Under the pieces are notes generated by a model. The model was not told the origin of the DNA, ran no database searches, and worked only from the letters and a program-made list of their open reading frames with translations. A program made the translations under genes and the position numbers. A DNA stretch of 12,451 bases. Source: Beijerinckiaceae bacterium. GTDB taxonomy: Bacteria; Pseudomonadota; Alphaproteobacteria; Rhizobiales; Beijerinckiaceae. Of this stretch, positions 1 through 6,429 are shown one piece after another (the first letter of the stretch is position 1; each line of letters starts with the position of its first letter). The stretch spans positions 1 to 12,451 of the forward strand of contig CANGOK010000073.1 of NCBI GenBank assembly GCA_947455285.1. The letters are read 5' to 3'.

Positions 1-411
1 CCGGGTCTGACGCTCAAGACGCAGGCCGATGTCGACGCGCCCGGCGTGCGCCCCATCGCCGTCGCCAACACCACCACAGGCCGCGCCGCCGCCGCATTTC
101 TGAAACGCACGGAGCTTGGCAGCTACGCCACCATGCCCGAAATCATGGACGCCCTGCGCAGCGGCGAGGGCGACGCCTTCGCCATGAGCCGCGACGGATT
201 GGAGCGTCTCTCGCGCGACCTGCCCGGCTCCTACGTCCTGCCGGGCCGCTTCTTCGCCGCAAAGACCGCCGCCGCAACGCCAAAGGGCCACACCGCGATG
301 CTGGAGACCGTGACGGCCTTCCTGCGCCGCGTGGCGAAGGATGGACGTCTGCGCGCGATCCTCGATGCGAATGATATGCGCGAGGCGGAAATTCCGGATG
401 AATTAACTTAG
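1..411 (+). CDS. Solute-binding protein, family 3-like (C-terminal part, 5' end outside window)
   Basis: The reading frame is open from base 1 to the TAG at 409-411, so this is the C-terminal part (136 residues visible) of a gene that begins upstream of the window; a Met codon at 46 is internal. The visible part resembles lobe 2 and the closing C-terminus of type-2 periplasmic binding proteins. A strand-like GVRPIAVANTT segment is followed by a helix, then a 'MDALRSGEGDAFAMSR' segment in which the Asp of GDAFA marks the usual hinge strand. After that come 'LPGSYVLPGRFF' and a final amphipathic helix with VTAFLRRVAKDGRL. This fits capture of a small solute in the periplasm for an ABC importer or a related sensor. 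The ligand cannot be inferred, and the signal peptide would lie outside the window. The next gene starts 187 bp away and is unrelated. Confidence 0.7.
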   Translation, partial: PGLTLKTQADVDAPGVRPIAVANTTTGRAAAAFLKRTELGSYATMPEIMDALRSGEGDAFAMSRDGLERLSRDLPGSYVLPGRFFAAKTAAATPKGHTAMLETVTAFLRRVAKDGRLRAILDANDMREAEIPDELT

Positions 412-521
412 AACCGAGCTAGCGCTTGAGCTTGACTTATGAGAGTCTGCACGTCGAATTGACCGGGAGGGCTCCAAGATGGACTCGAAACATAGTTGTT
501 CGGGGAATTTTGGCGAGAGTC

Positions 522-541
522 GGCCGCGTGCGGTAGCGGCC
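522..541. repeat. Small inverted repeat in the gap after the binding-protein gene
   Basis: GGCCGC at 522-527 is repeated inverted as GCGGCC at 536-541 with an 8-base loop. It lies in the 187-bp gap between the first gene and the toxin-antitoxin operon. No T-run follows, so a terminator role is possible but weak. Confidence 0.25.
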
Positions 542-546
542 ATCCC

Positions 547-574
547 TTGAACGTAGCCTCAATGTAGCTACATT
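547..574 (+). promoter_or_regulatory. Candidate sigma-70 type promoter of the toxin-antitoxin operon
   Basis: TTGAAC at 547-552 could be a -35 box and TACATT at 569-574 a -10 box, with a 16-bp spacer. Transcription would start near 581, leaving a short leader before the ATG at 599. The spacer and -10 box lie inside the 28-bp palindrome, so a repressor bound there would block RNA polymerase, as expected for an autoregulated TA operon. The assignment is by eye. Confidence 0.35.
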
Positions 575-581
575 GAGGCTA
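554..581. promoter_or_regulatory. Perfect 28-bp palindrome, probable antitoxin operator
   Basis: Every base from 554 to 581 pairs with its mirror partner; the centre is between 567 and 568 and the core reads ATGTAGCTACAT. It ends 17 bp before the antitoxin start codon and overlaps the candidate promoter. RelB/DinJ-type ribbon-helix-helix antitoxins bind short palindromes in their own promoters, and the TGTA/TACA half-sites are of that general kind. The operator role is inferred from position and symmetry. Confidence 0.65.
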
Positions 582-598
582 TATGAGAGGAGAGTTCC

Positions 599-868
599 AT
601 GGCCGCAACCGAAGTCGTCCGCGCCCGCATCGATCACTCGACCAAGGAACGCGCAGCCGCGGCCTTGGGTGAAATGGGCCTATCCATTTCTGACGCCATT
701 CGCTTGCTGATGCTGCGCATTGCGGAAGAGCGGCGCATGCCCTTTGAGGTCCGCGCTCCCAACGCCATAACGCGCGCCGCCATGGAGGAGCTAGAGCAAG
801 GAAAGGGCAGACGCTTCGAAAGCGTCGACGCATTTGTAAAGAGCCTGGCCGATGAGGACGATCAATGA
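599..868 (+). CDS. RelB/DinJ family type II antitoxin
   Basis: This 89-residue protein looks like a ribbon-helix-helix antitoxin. Residues 5-12 (EVVRARID) form the DNA-binding strand. A helix follows, then the family pattern 'MGLSISDAIRLLM' at 26-38 and 'MPFEVRAPN' at 47-55, which is typical of RelB/DinJ proteins. The charged C-terminal part (about 60-89) would wrap and neutralise the toxin. The expected role is to hold the toxin inactive in the cytoplasm and, alone or with toxin, to repress the operon at the palindrome just upstream. The start at 599 is supported by GAGGAG at 587-592, six bases before the ATG. The end overlaps the toxin start by 17 bp (852-868), an arrangement usual for TA pairs that suggests translational coupling. 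The family call is firm; the regulatory detail is inferred. Confidence 0.88.
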   Translation: MAATEVVRARIDHSTKERAAAALGEMGLSISDAIRLLMLRIAEERRMPFEVRAPNAITRAAMEELEQGKGRRFESVDAFVKSLADEDDQ

Positions 869-1130
869 ATCGACCACCTTTCGTCGCGACTATAAGCGGG
901 AACGCAAAGGTCAGCATCGCGCGACCATCGTTGCAGACCTTACCGCCGCAGTGATCGCACTCGCCGCCGACTCTCTTCTTGAGCCACGGCTACGGGATCA
1001 TGCCTTATCCGGCGACTGGTCAGGATATCGCGAGTGTCACCTGCGCCCGGACCTGCTGCTGAACTACCGCAAAGTCGGCGACCATGTCCTGACGCTCATC
1101 CGCCTCGGTTCCCACAGCGAGTTATTCTGA
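852..1130 (+). CDS. YafQ-like (RelE superfamily) mRNA interferase toxin
   Basis: At 92 residues this matches the normal length of YafQ toxins, ribosome-dependent endoribonucleases that cut mRNA in the A site and stop translation. The C-terminal half carries the family signature: DHALSGDWSGYRECHLRPD at 49-67, then a hydrophobic strand, and GSHSELF at 86-92. By recall of E. coli YafQ, the residues aligning with functional positions are His50, His63, Asp67, Arg84, His88 and Phe92, all present here. The position equivalent to Asp61 is Glu, a conservative change. The N-terminal region is basic (RRDYKRERKGQHR), suited to RNA binding. The start at 852 lies inside the antitoxin gene, so the two are cotranscribed. 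The toxin is intact and probably functional. The next gene, 95 bp downstream, has its own strong ribosome-binding site and appears unrelated. Confidence 0.88.
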   Translation: MRTINESTTFRRDYKRERKGQHRATIVADLTAAVIALAADSLLEPRLRDHALSGDWSGYRECHLRPDLLLNYRKVGDHVLTLIRLGSHSELF

Positions 1131-1207
1131 AAATAGCGAGCTTCACTGAAACCTATCCACCCGCTTCACAGCGGCCGCGCAACCTCCTAAAACAGCTCCA
1201 ACGCAAT

Positions 1208-1214
1208 AAAGGAG
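1208..1214 (+). promoter_or_regulatory. Ribosome-binding site fixing the start at 1226
   Basis: AAAGGAG sits 11 bases before the ATG at 1226. The same frame is open upstream to an ATG at 1034, inside the toxin gene, but the extra 64 residues are low-complexity and resemble no part of the family. The strong Shine-Dalgarno therefore favours 1226. Confidence 0.7.
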
Positions 1215-1225
1215 CGATACGTCCC

Positions 1226-2170
1226 ATGGCCCTTCCCAAGTTCACCGCAGTCACCCGCTCGCAGGGCGCCAATATCGCGCTCAAGGATGGAAGGGTTCAG
1301 CCCAAGACCTTCAGCTTCGATTTCATCGAGGTTGACCCGCTGATCGCCGCCTTCCGCCGCGAAGTGCGCGCCAGCGAATTCGACATCTGCGAACTCGCGA
1401 TCACGACCTACATCTGCGCCAAGGCCCACGGCAAGAAACTCACAGCCATTCCCGTTCCGATCGTGCGCCAGTTCCATCATGGCGCGATCCTCGTGAACAA
1501 GAACGCGGGCATCAAGTCTCCGAAGGATCTCGAAGGCAAGCGCGTAGGCGTCAATCGCGGCTACACCGTCACGACCGGCGTCTGGGCGCGCGGCATTCTG
1601 GCGACCCAGTATGGCGTCGATCTGTCGAAGGTCACCTGGGTCCTTTCTGGGGACGAACATGTCGCCGAATATGTGGCGCCCGCCAATGTCGTGCCGATCG
1701 AGGCCGGCAAGAACATGCAGGAGATGCTGATCTCCGGCGAGCTCGTCGCCGCCATCGGCGTCGAGGCGAACCATCCCGACATTGTTCCCCTGATCCCCAA
1801 CGGGCAGGATGTCGGCCTCGCCGCCCTCAAGGCCGAGGGCCACTGGCCGATCAACCATCTCGTCGTGATCAAGGACGAGGTGCTTGAGGCCAACCCGGGC
1901 ATCGCCGCAGATTGCTTTGAAGCCTTTGCTCAGGCCAAGCGCCTTTACGTCAACGACCTCAAGGCGGGCAAGATCGAGAAGCTCGACACCGCCGACCGCC
2001 TGCACCAGCGCGTGATGGAAGTCATCGGCGATCCCATGCCCTATGGCATCGAGCCCAACCGCAAGATCATCGAGACCCTGATGGGCCATGCGCAGGCGCA
2101 GGGCATCATCAACCGTCCGATGAAGGTCGAGGACCTCTTCGCCAAGGAAACCTGGAACCTCGTGGGCTGA
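1226..2170 (+). CDS. 4,5-dihydroxyphthalate decarboxylase-like / NMT1-type substrate-binding-fold protein
   Basis: This 314-residue protein has the type-2 periplasmic-binding fold in the version found in 4,5-dihydroxyphthalate decarboxylase (Pht5-like) and relatives annotated as ABC substrate-binding proteins. Family landmarks are ALKDGRVQP (18-26), FDFIEVDP (31-38), EFDICELAITTYICAKAHG (51-69), the 'AIPVP...RQFHHGAILVNKNAGI' stretch (74-96), DLEGKRVGV (101-109) and the C-terminal 'DPMPYGIEPNRKIIETL' (269-285). No signal peptide is visible: the protein begins MALPKFTAV with no hydrophobic core, so it is probably cytoplasmic, which favours an enzyme (decarboxylase-type) over a transporter component. 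No permease or ATPase gene is adjacent. It appears to be a single-gene unit closed by the hairpin at 2179-2206. Substrate unknown; family placement good, exact reaction not proven. Confidence 0.8.
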   Translation: MALPKFTAVTRSQGANIALKDGRVQPKTFSFDFIEVDPLIAAFRREVRASEFDICELAITTYICAKAHGKKLTAIPVPIVRQFHHGAILVNKNAGIKSPKDLEGKRVGVNRGYTVTTGVWARGILATQYGVDLSKVTWVLSGDEHVAEYVAPANVVPIEAGKNMQEMLISGELVAAIGVEANHPDIVPLIPNGQDVGLAALKAEGHWPINHLVVIKDEVLEANPGIAADCFEAFAQAKRLYVNDLKAGKIEKLDTADRLHQRVMEVIGDPMPYGIEPNRKIIETLMGHAQAQGIINRPMKVEDLFAKETWNLVG

Positions 2171-2178
2171 TCGAGACC

Positions 2179-2206
2179 GGGAGTGGCGTCTCGCAACGCC
2201 ACTCCT
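2179..2206 (+). terminator. Stem-loop after the Pht5-like gene, probable terminator
   Basis: GGAGTGGCG at 2180-2188 pairs perfectly with CGCCACTCC at 2197-2205 around an 8-base loop, and one further G-U pair is possible at 2179/2206. It begins 9 bases after the stop codon. There is no clear T-tract, so it may be a Rho-independent terminator of the weak high-GC kind or an mRNA-stabilising 3' hairpin. Confidence 0.55.
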
Positions 2207-2348
2207 GCCTACTATTGAGGCGCATTAAGTTCCGCCTGCAGGCTAAAATTTAAGCAACCCATTGCATCCACTGCCGCATTTGGCGTCGTCGCTCGTTGTC
2301 TCGCGATAAAATTCATCAAATCCGGGCAGTTTCACCCGCTGGCCTGCT

Positions 2349-2370
2349 CCTTGCTTTTCGGTTCGCAAGG
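2349..2370 (+). repeat. Hairpin in the leader of the ATP-grasp operon
   Basis: CCTTGC (2349-2354) and GCAAGG (2365-2370) form a 6-bp stem with a 10-base loop, 26 bases before the start codon at 2397. In the mRNA it would stand in the 5' leader. No promoter could be assigned with confidence between 2207 and 2396. Confidence 0.25.
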
Positions 2371-2396
2371 CCAATGGTGGGCCGTGCGAGCGGACG

Positions 2397-3815
2397 ATGA
2401 CTTTCTTTGATGAAATGAGCGGCGCGGACGGGATGTTGCGAAACCCCTATCGCCTCATCCACGACTGGCTCGAAACCTCCCCGCCCGATCTGCTGGAAGC
2501 GCGCCGCGCACAAGCCGAGCATATGTTCCGCCGCATCGGCATCACCTTCGCAGTTTACGGACAGAAGGAGGCCTCAGAGCGGCTCATCCCCTTCGACATC
2601 ATCCCGCGCATTCTCAGCCAGAGCGAATGGACGAGGCTTGAGGCTGGGCTCAAGCAGCGCGTCACCGCGCTGAACATGTTCATCGCCGACGTCTATGGCG
2701 CGCAAAGCGTCATCCGCGCTGGCGTCGTTCCAGCCGACATCATTCTGCGCAACGCCTGCTACCGCCCGGAGATGGCGGGCTTTCGCGCGCCGCATGACAT
2801 CTGGGTGCACATAGCTGGCATCGATATCGTGCGCGTCGATGACAGGGACTTCTATGTCCTCGAAGACAATGCGCGCACGCCCTCCGGCGTCTCCTATATG
2901 TTGGAGAACCGCGAAGTGATGATGCGGCTGGCGCCCGACCTTTTCGCCCGCCATCGCGTGGCGCCGGTGGAGAACTACCCCGACAATTTGTTGAGCTGCC
3001 TGAAATCTGTCGCGCCGGCCTCCGCACCGAGCGAACGCACGGCCGTGGTGCTGACCCCAGGCCAATATAATTCGGCTTATTACGAACACTCCTTTCTGGC
3101 CGACCGCCTCGGCGTCGAGCTCGTCGAAGGCAGCGATCTGTTTGTGCGCGACGACATCGTATACATGCGCACCACCCAAGGCCCGAAGCGCGTCGATGTC
3201 ATCTATCGCCGCATCGACGACGAATTCCTCGATCCGCTCGTGTTCCGTCCGGACTCTGCGCTGGGCGTTCCAGGGCTCATGAACGCGTACCTCAACGGCA
3301 ACGTCACCCTCGCCAATGCGGTGGGCACAGGCATCGCCGATGACAAGGCGATCTATACCTATATGCCGGACATCATCCGCTTCTTCACCGGCGAAGAACC
3401 GATCCTGAAGAATGTTCCGACATGGCGCTGCCGTGATGCGGACTCGCTGAAATATGTTCTCGACAACCTGAGCGAACTCGTCGTGAAGGAAGTCAATGGT
3501 TCGGGCGGCTACGGCATGCTCGTCGGCCCCCATGCGAGCGCATCGCAGATCGAGGAATTCGCACTCAAGATAAAGGCGGACCCTGCGAATTATATCGCGC
3601 AGCCGACGCTCAAACTCTCGACCTGCCCCACCTTCTGCGACGCAGGCACGGGACCGCGTCACGTCGACCTTCGCCCCTTCGTGCTCACAGGCGCAAACGG
3701 CATGCGCATCGCGCCGGGCGGCCTGACGCGCGTCGCGATGAAGGAAGGCTCGCTCGTGGTGAACTCCAGCCAGGGCGGCGGCACGAAAGACACCTGGGTG
3801 ATCGAGGATGTCTGA
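2397..3815 (+). CDS. Circularly permuted ATP-grasp protein (DUF404/DUF407 type)
   Basis: This 472-residue protein belongs to the circularly permuted type 2 ATP-grasp family, predicted carboxylate-amine ligases that activate a carboxylate with ATP to form an amide or peptide bond. Landmarks seen: PYRLIHDWLE near the N-terminus (17-26), LIPFDIIPRI (63-72), VLEDNARTPSGVSYMLENR (154-172), DVIYRRIDDEFLDP (267-280), the Gly-rich VVKEVNGSGGYGM loop with Lys364 (362-374), DLRPFVL (424-430), GGLTRVA (441-447) and NSSQGGGTKDTWV (456-468). These motifs are intact, so the enzyme is probably active. There is no signal peptide. It is the first of four co-oriented genes that also encode an alpha-E protein, a transglutaminase-like protein and Anbu, a combination known from comparative genomics. 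The ATG at 2397 has only a poor Shine-Dalgarno; Met7 (ATG at 2415) is an alternative. The product it makes is unknown. Confidence 0.88.
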   Translation: MTFFDEMSGADGMLRNPYRLIHDWLETSPPDLLEARRAQAEHMFRRIGITFAVYGQKEASERLIPFDIIPRILSQSEWTRLEAGLKQRVTALNMFIADVYGAQSVIRAGVVPADIILRNACYRPEMAGFRAPHDIWVHIAGIDIVRVDDRDFYVLEDNARTPSGVSYMLENREVMMRLAPDLFARHRVAPVENYPDNLLSCLKSVAPASAPSERTAVVLTPGQYNSAYYEHSFLADRLGVELVEGSDLFVRDDIVYMRTTQGPKRVDVIYRRIDDEFLDPLVFRPDSALGVPGLMNAYLNGNVTLANAVGTGIADDKAIYTYMPDIIRFFTGEEPILKNVPTWRCRDADSLKYVLDNLSELVVKEVNGSGGYGMLVGPHASASQIEEFALKIKADPANYIAQPTLKLSTCPTFCDAGTGPRHVDLRPFVLTGANGMRIAPGGLTRVAMKEGSLVVNSSQGGGTKDTWVIEDV

Positions 3816-3859
3816 CATGACCTGCGCGAACAACCCTTTCAGCCCAATGGATCGCGACC

Positions 3860-4819
3860 ATGCTTGCTCGTAGCGCCGACAATCTCTTCTGGGTCGCGCG
3901 TTATATCGAGCGCGCGGATTTCTCCGCCCGCATGATGGATGCGGCGCTCCGCCTCGCCGCCCTACCCAAGGCCTATGGCGGCGACGGGAACGAATGGGTG
4001 AGCCCGCTCGCGGCTGTGGGCAATCTCGACCTGTTCCGTGAACTGCACGACAAACAGGATCAGAACACTGTTTTCGACTTCCTCGCCTTCGATCGACAAA
4101 ATCCTTCGTCGATCCGCAACTGCATCGCCAATGCAAGGCGGGCCGCACGCGCCGTGCGCACCGCGCTCACCATCGAAATGTGGGAGAGCATCAACTCCGC
4201 ATGGCTGGAGCTGCGCCGCATCGAAACCGAACGCGATCCGCAAAACCCCATGTCGCGTGAAGAAGTCGATCGTTTTCTTGACTTCGTAAAGGCGATGTCG
4301 CGCGATTTCGACGGCGCGGCCTATCGAACCATGCTGCGCGACGACGCATACTGGTTCAACCGCATCGGCCTTTATGTCGAACGCGCTGACAACACCGCGC
4401 GCATTCTCGACGTGAAATACCATGTGCTGCTGCCGCAATCCGAAGAGATCGGCGGCACGCTCGATTACTTCCAGTGGACGGCGATCCTGCGCTCCGTTTC
4501 CGCACTGACCGCTTATCACTGGGTCTATCGCGAGAGCGTCAAGCCATGGCTCGTCATGGACCTGCTCGTGCAGCGCAGCGAAATGCCGCGCTCGCTTGTG
4601 TCCTGCTATGAAAACCTTGCGCGTTATCTTGATCTCATCGGTCAGCACTATGGCCAGCAGGGACAGTCGCAGCGCCTCGCACGCTCCATTCACGCGACCA
4701 TCGTCAACAGTCGCCGCGAAGAAATCTTCCAGCGCGGCCTGCATGAATTCGTCACGGACTTCATCACCAGCAACAACCGGCTCGGCGCGACCCTCGCCGA
4801 ACAGTATTTCCCATCGTGA
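3860..4819 (+). CDS. Alpha-E domain protein (DUF403)
   Basis: This 319-residue, largely helical protein starts MLARSADNLFWVARYIERAD, the hallmark N-terminus of the alpha-E family. The key motif occurs twice: YIERADFSAR at 15-24 and YVERADNTAR at 172-181, so the protein looks like two related helical halves. The motif's Arg and Glu side chains are the family's signature, but its biochemical role is, to my knowledge, not established. It is almost always encoded next to the permuted ATP-grasp protein and is thought to work with it, perhaps as a partner or carrier-binding subunit. Here it begins 44 bp after the ATP-grasp stop and ends 7 bp before the transglutaminase start, so the three are surely cotranscribed. 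No signal peptide or membrane segment is seen. The Shine-Dalgarno before the ATG is weak, but the N-terminal motif fixes the start. Confidence 0.88.
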   Translation: MLARSADNLFWVARYIERADFSARMMDAALRLAALPKAYGGDGNEWVSPLAAVGNLDLFRELHDKQDQNTVFDFLAFDRQNPSSIRNCIANARRAARAVRTALTIEMWESINSAWLELRRIETERDPQNPMSREEVDRFLDFVKAMSRDFDGAAYRTMLRDDAYWFNRIGLYVERADNTARILDVKYHVLLPQSEEIGGTLDYFQWTAILRSVSALTAYHWVYRESVKPWLVMDLLVQRSEMPRSLVSCYENLARYLDLIGQHYGQQGQSQRLARSIHATIVNSRREEIFQRGLHEFVTDFITSNNRLGATLAEQYFPS

Positions 4820-4826
4820 GGCCACC

Positions 4827-5645
4827 ATGCGCATCACCGTCAAGCACGAGACACGCTACTTTTATAAAACACCACCGAAATCGATCGTCCAGATCCTTCG
4901 GTTGACGCCGCGCTCGCATGAGGGGCAGCATGTGCTTTCATGGCGCATCGACTGCGACGCCGATTGCCATCTGAAGAAGAACGAAGACGCATTCGGCAAT
5001 ATCACGCACACCCTGACGGTTGATCGGCCGGTCGAGAATATGACGCTCACCGTTGAAGGAGACGTCGAGACCTTCGACACGGCAGGCGTTGTCCGCAATG
5101 CAGTTGAGCGTTTCGATCCGCTGGTCTTCCTGCGCGAAACATCGCTCACGACGCCAAGCGCAGCCATTCGCGAGCTTGCTGCGCGCAGCACGTCCATCGA
5201 AACGCTCGACCGCATGCACGATCTCATGAAGGCCATCCATGGCCATATGACTTTCGACACTGGCGCCACCAATGTTGAAACCAGCGCGGGCGAAGCATGG
5301 GAGCTCGGCCGCGGCGTCTGTCAGGATTACGCGCATATCTTCATCGCCGCAGCGCGCTGCGCAGGGGTGCCGGCGCGATTTGTTTCAGGCCACTTCTTCC
5401 GCAGCGACGATGTTGTAGATCAGGTCGCTGGTCATGCCTGGGCCGAGGTCTATATCGAAGATCTCGGCTGGGTGGGATTTGATCCGGCCAACAGCGTCTG
5501 CCTCTATGAAAACCACATCCGGATCGCCTGCGGCCTCGATTACCTCTATGCTGCGCCCGTGCGCGGCGCACGCATCGCGGGCGCAGGCGAAACCATGCGC
5601 GTCAATGTGGCGGTGGCGCAGGCGAGCGTTCAACTGCAAAGTTGA
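4827..5645 (+). CDS. Transglutaminase-family cysteine protease/amidase-like protein
   Basis: This 272-residue protein has a bacterial transglutaminase-like N-terminal beta domain (about 1-80, beginning MRITVKHETRYFYKTP) followed by the papain-like transglutaminase core. The catalytic triad can be placed: Cys165 in GRGVCQDYAHIF, His203 in GHAWAEVYI, and Asp219 in GWVGFDPANS. All three are present, so the enzyme should be active as a transamidase, peptidase or amidase. There is no signal peptide, which indicates action in the cytoplasm beside its neighbours. The frame is open upstream to 4596, inside the alpha-E gene, but the extra residues are unlike the family. The start at 4827 follows GAGG (4818-4821), which overlaps the alpha-E stop codon, and implies translational coupling. 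Related proteins recur with ATP-grasp, alpha-E and Anbu genes; the true substrate is not known. Confidence 0.9.
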   Translation: MRITVKHETRYFYKTPPKSIVQILRLTPRSHEGQHVLSWRIDCDADCHLKKNEDAFGNITHTLTVDRPVENMTLTVEGDVETFDTAGVVRNAVERFDPLVFLRETSLTTPSAAIRELAARSTSIETLDRMHDLMKAIHGHMTFDTGATNVETSAGEAWELGRGVCQDYAHIFIAAARCAGVPARFVSGHFFRSDDVVDQVAGHAWAEVYIEDLGWVGFDPANSVCLYENHIRIACGLDYLYAAPVRGARIAGAGETMRVNVAVAQASVQLQS

Positions 5646-5650
5646 GCCGC

Positions 5651-5658
5651 GGAAGGAA
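5651..5658 (+). promoter_or_regulatory. Strong ribosome-binding site for the Anbu gene
   Basis: GGAAGGAA lies 6 bases before the ATG at 5665. The frame is open further upstream to 5434 within the transglutaminase gene, but this site and the need for an N-terminal Thr right after Met decide for 5665. Confidence 0.75.
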
Positions 5659-5664
5659 TTTATA

Positions 5665-6408
5665 ATGACCTATTGCTGCGGCATATTGGTGCGTGAAGGC
5701 CTCGTCATGATTGCAGACACGCGCACCAATGCGGGTCTCGACAACATTTCGACGTTTCGCAAGCTGCATATCTTCGAGCAACCCGGCGATCGCGTGCTGA
5801 TGATCGCGACTGCCGGCAATCTTTCCGTGACGCAGAATGTCATCTCCCATGTCACGGCCGGGCTGGAAAACCCTGACACCGGCGAACGCGAGACGCTCGG
5901 CACTGTATCTTCGATGTTCGCCGCAGCACAGCTCGTCGGGCGCGCCGTGCGCAAAGTGCGAGAAACGCTCGGCGCGTCCTCCGAAGCGGTGAACTTTGAC
6001 GTCACCCTGTTGCTTGGCGGGCAATTGATGGGGCGCCGGATGCGTCTCTTCATGATCTACTCCGCAGGCAATTTCATCGAGGCGACGGAAGACACGCCCT
6101 ATCTGCAGATCGGCGAGCATAAATATGGAAAGCCGGTGCTCGATCGGGCGGTCAATTTCCAAAGCGAGATTTACGATTCATTGAAGCTGGGCCTCGTCTC
6201 GATGGACTCGACCATGCGCTCAAACCTCGGCGTCGGCCTGCCCATCGACATCGCCCTGCTACGGCGCGATCAACCCGAACTTGAGATCAACCACCGGATC
6301 GACCACATCGACCCCTATTTCCATGATCTGCGGGATCGCTGGTCGGTTGCCCTGAGGCAAGCGCATCTGAACATCCCGCGCCCGCCTTATGGGAAGCCGC
6401 GCTCGTAA
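5665..6408 (+). CDS. Anbu, ancestral proteasome beta-subunit-like Thr protease
   Basis: This 247-residue protein matches the Anbu (proteasome-type protease, peptidase family T1) pattern. It starts MTYCCGILVREGLVMIADTR, so removal of Met would expose Thr as the N-terminal nucleophile with no propeptide. Asp18 (IADTRTNAG) and Lys33 (TFRKLHIF), counted from Met, fit the partners of the catalytic Thr in Ntn-hydrolases. Further core segments are DRVLMIATAGNLSVTQ, FDVTLLLGGQ, and the C-terminal SMDSTMRSNLGVGLPIDIALL typical of the family. Anbu assembles into self-compartmentalised particles in the cytoplasm; clear proteolytic activity has, as I recall, been hard to show. It is the last gene of the ATP-grasp / alpha-E / transglutaminase operon, 19 bp after the preceding stop. 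It may hydrolyse or mature the product made by its neighbours. A C-terminal tail (IPRPPYGKPRS) ends the protein. Confidence 0.92.
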   Translation: MTYCCGILVREGLVMIADTRTNAGLDNISTFRKLHIFEQPGDRVLMIATAGNLSVTQNVISHVTAGLENPDTGERETLGTVSSMFAAAQLVGRAVRKVRETLGASSEAVNFDVTLLLGGQLMGRRMRLFMIYSAGNFIEATEDTPYLQIGEHKYGKPVLDRAVNFQSEIYDSLKLGLVSMDSTMRSNLGVGLPIDIALLRRDQPELEINHRIDHIDPYFHDLRDRWSVALRQAHLNIPRPPYGKPRS

Positions 6409-6429
6409 TTTAGCGCAACGCGAGCAGCT

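Noticed and set aside
599..1130. Toxin-antitoxin pair as part of a larger mobile element
   Set aside because: No integrase, transposase, terminal inverted repeats or tRNA-derived direct repeats were seen on either side, so only the TA module itself is supported.
1187..2089. Open frame of 300 codons on the - strand opposite the Pht5-like gene
   Set aside because: The + strand protein is clearly conserved; the antisense product shows only repetitive Asp/Gly/Leu-rich sequence.
2316..2522. Short - strand frame across the gap before the ATP-grasp gene
   Set aside because: It overlaps the conserved N-terminal region of the ATP-grasp gene, and no ribosome-binding site or family pattern was found.
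2574..4148. Open frame of 524 codons on the - strand opposite the ATP-grasp and alpha-E genes
   Set aside because: Composition is typical of reverse-strand translation of high-GC codons, and both + strand genes have conserved family motifs.
3962..4843. Open frame of 293 codons on the - strand opposite the alpha-E gene
   Set aside because: It is an antisense shadow; the + strand carries two alpha-E motifs and a coherent operon position.
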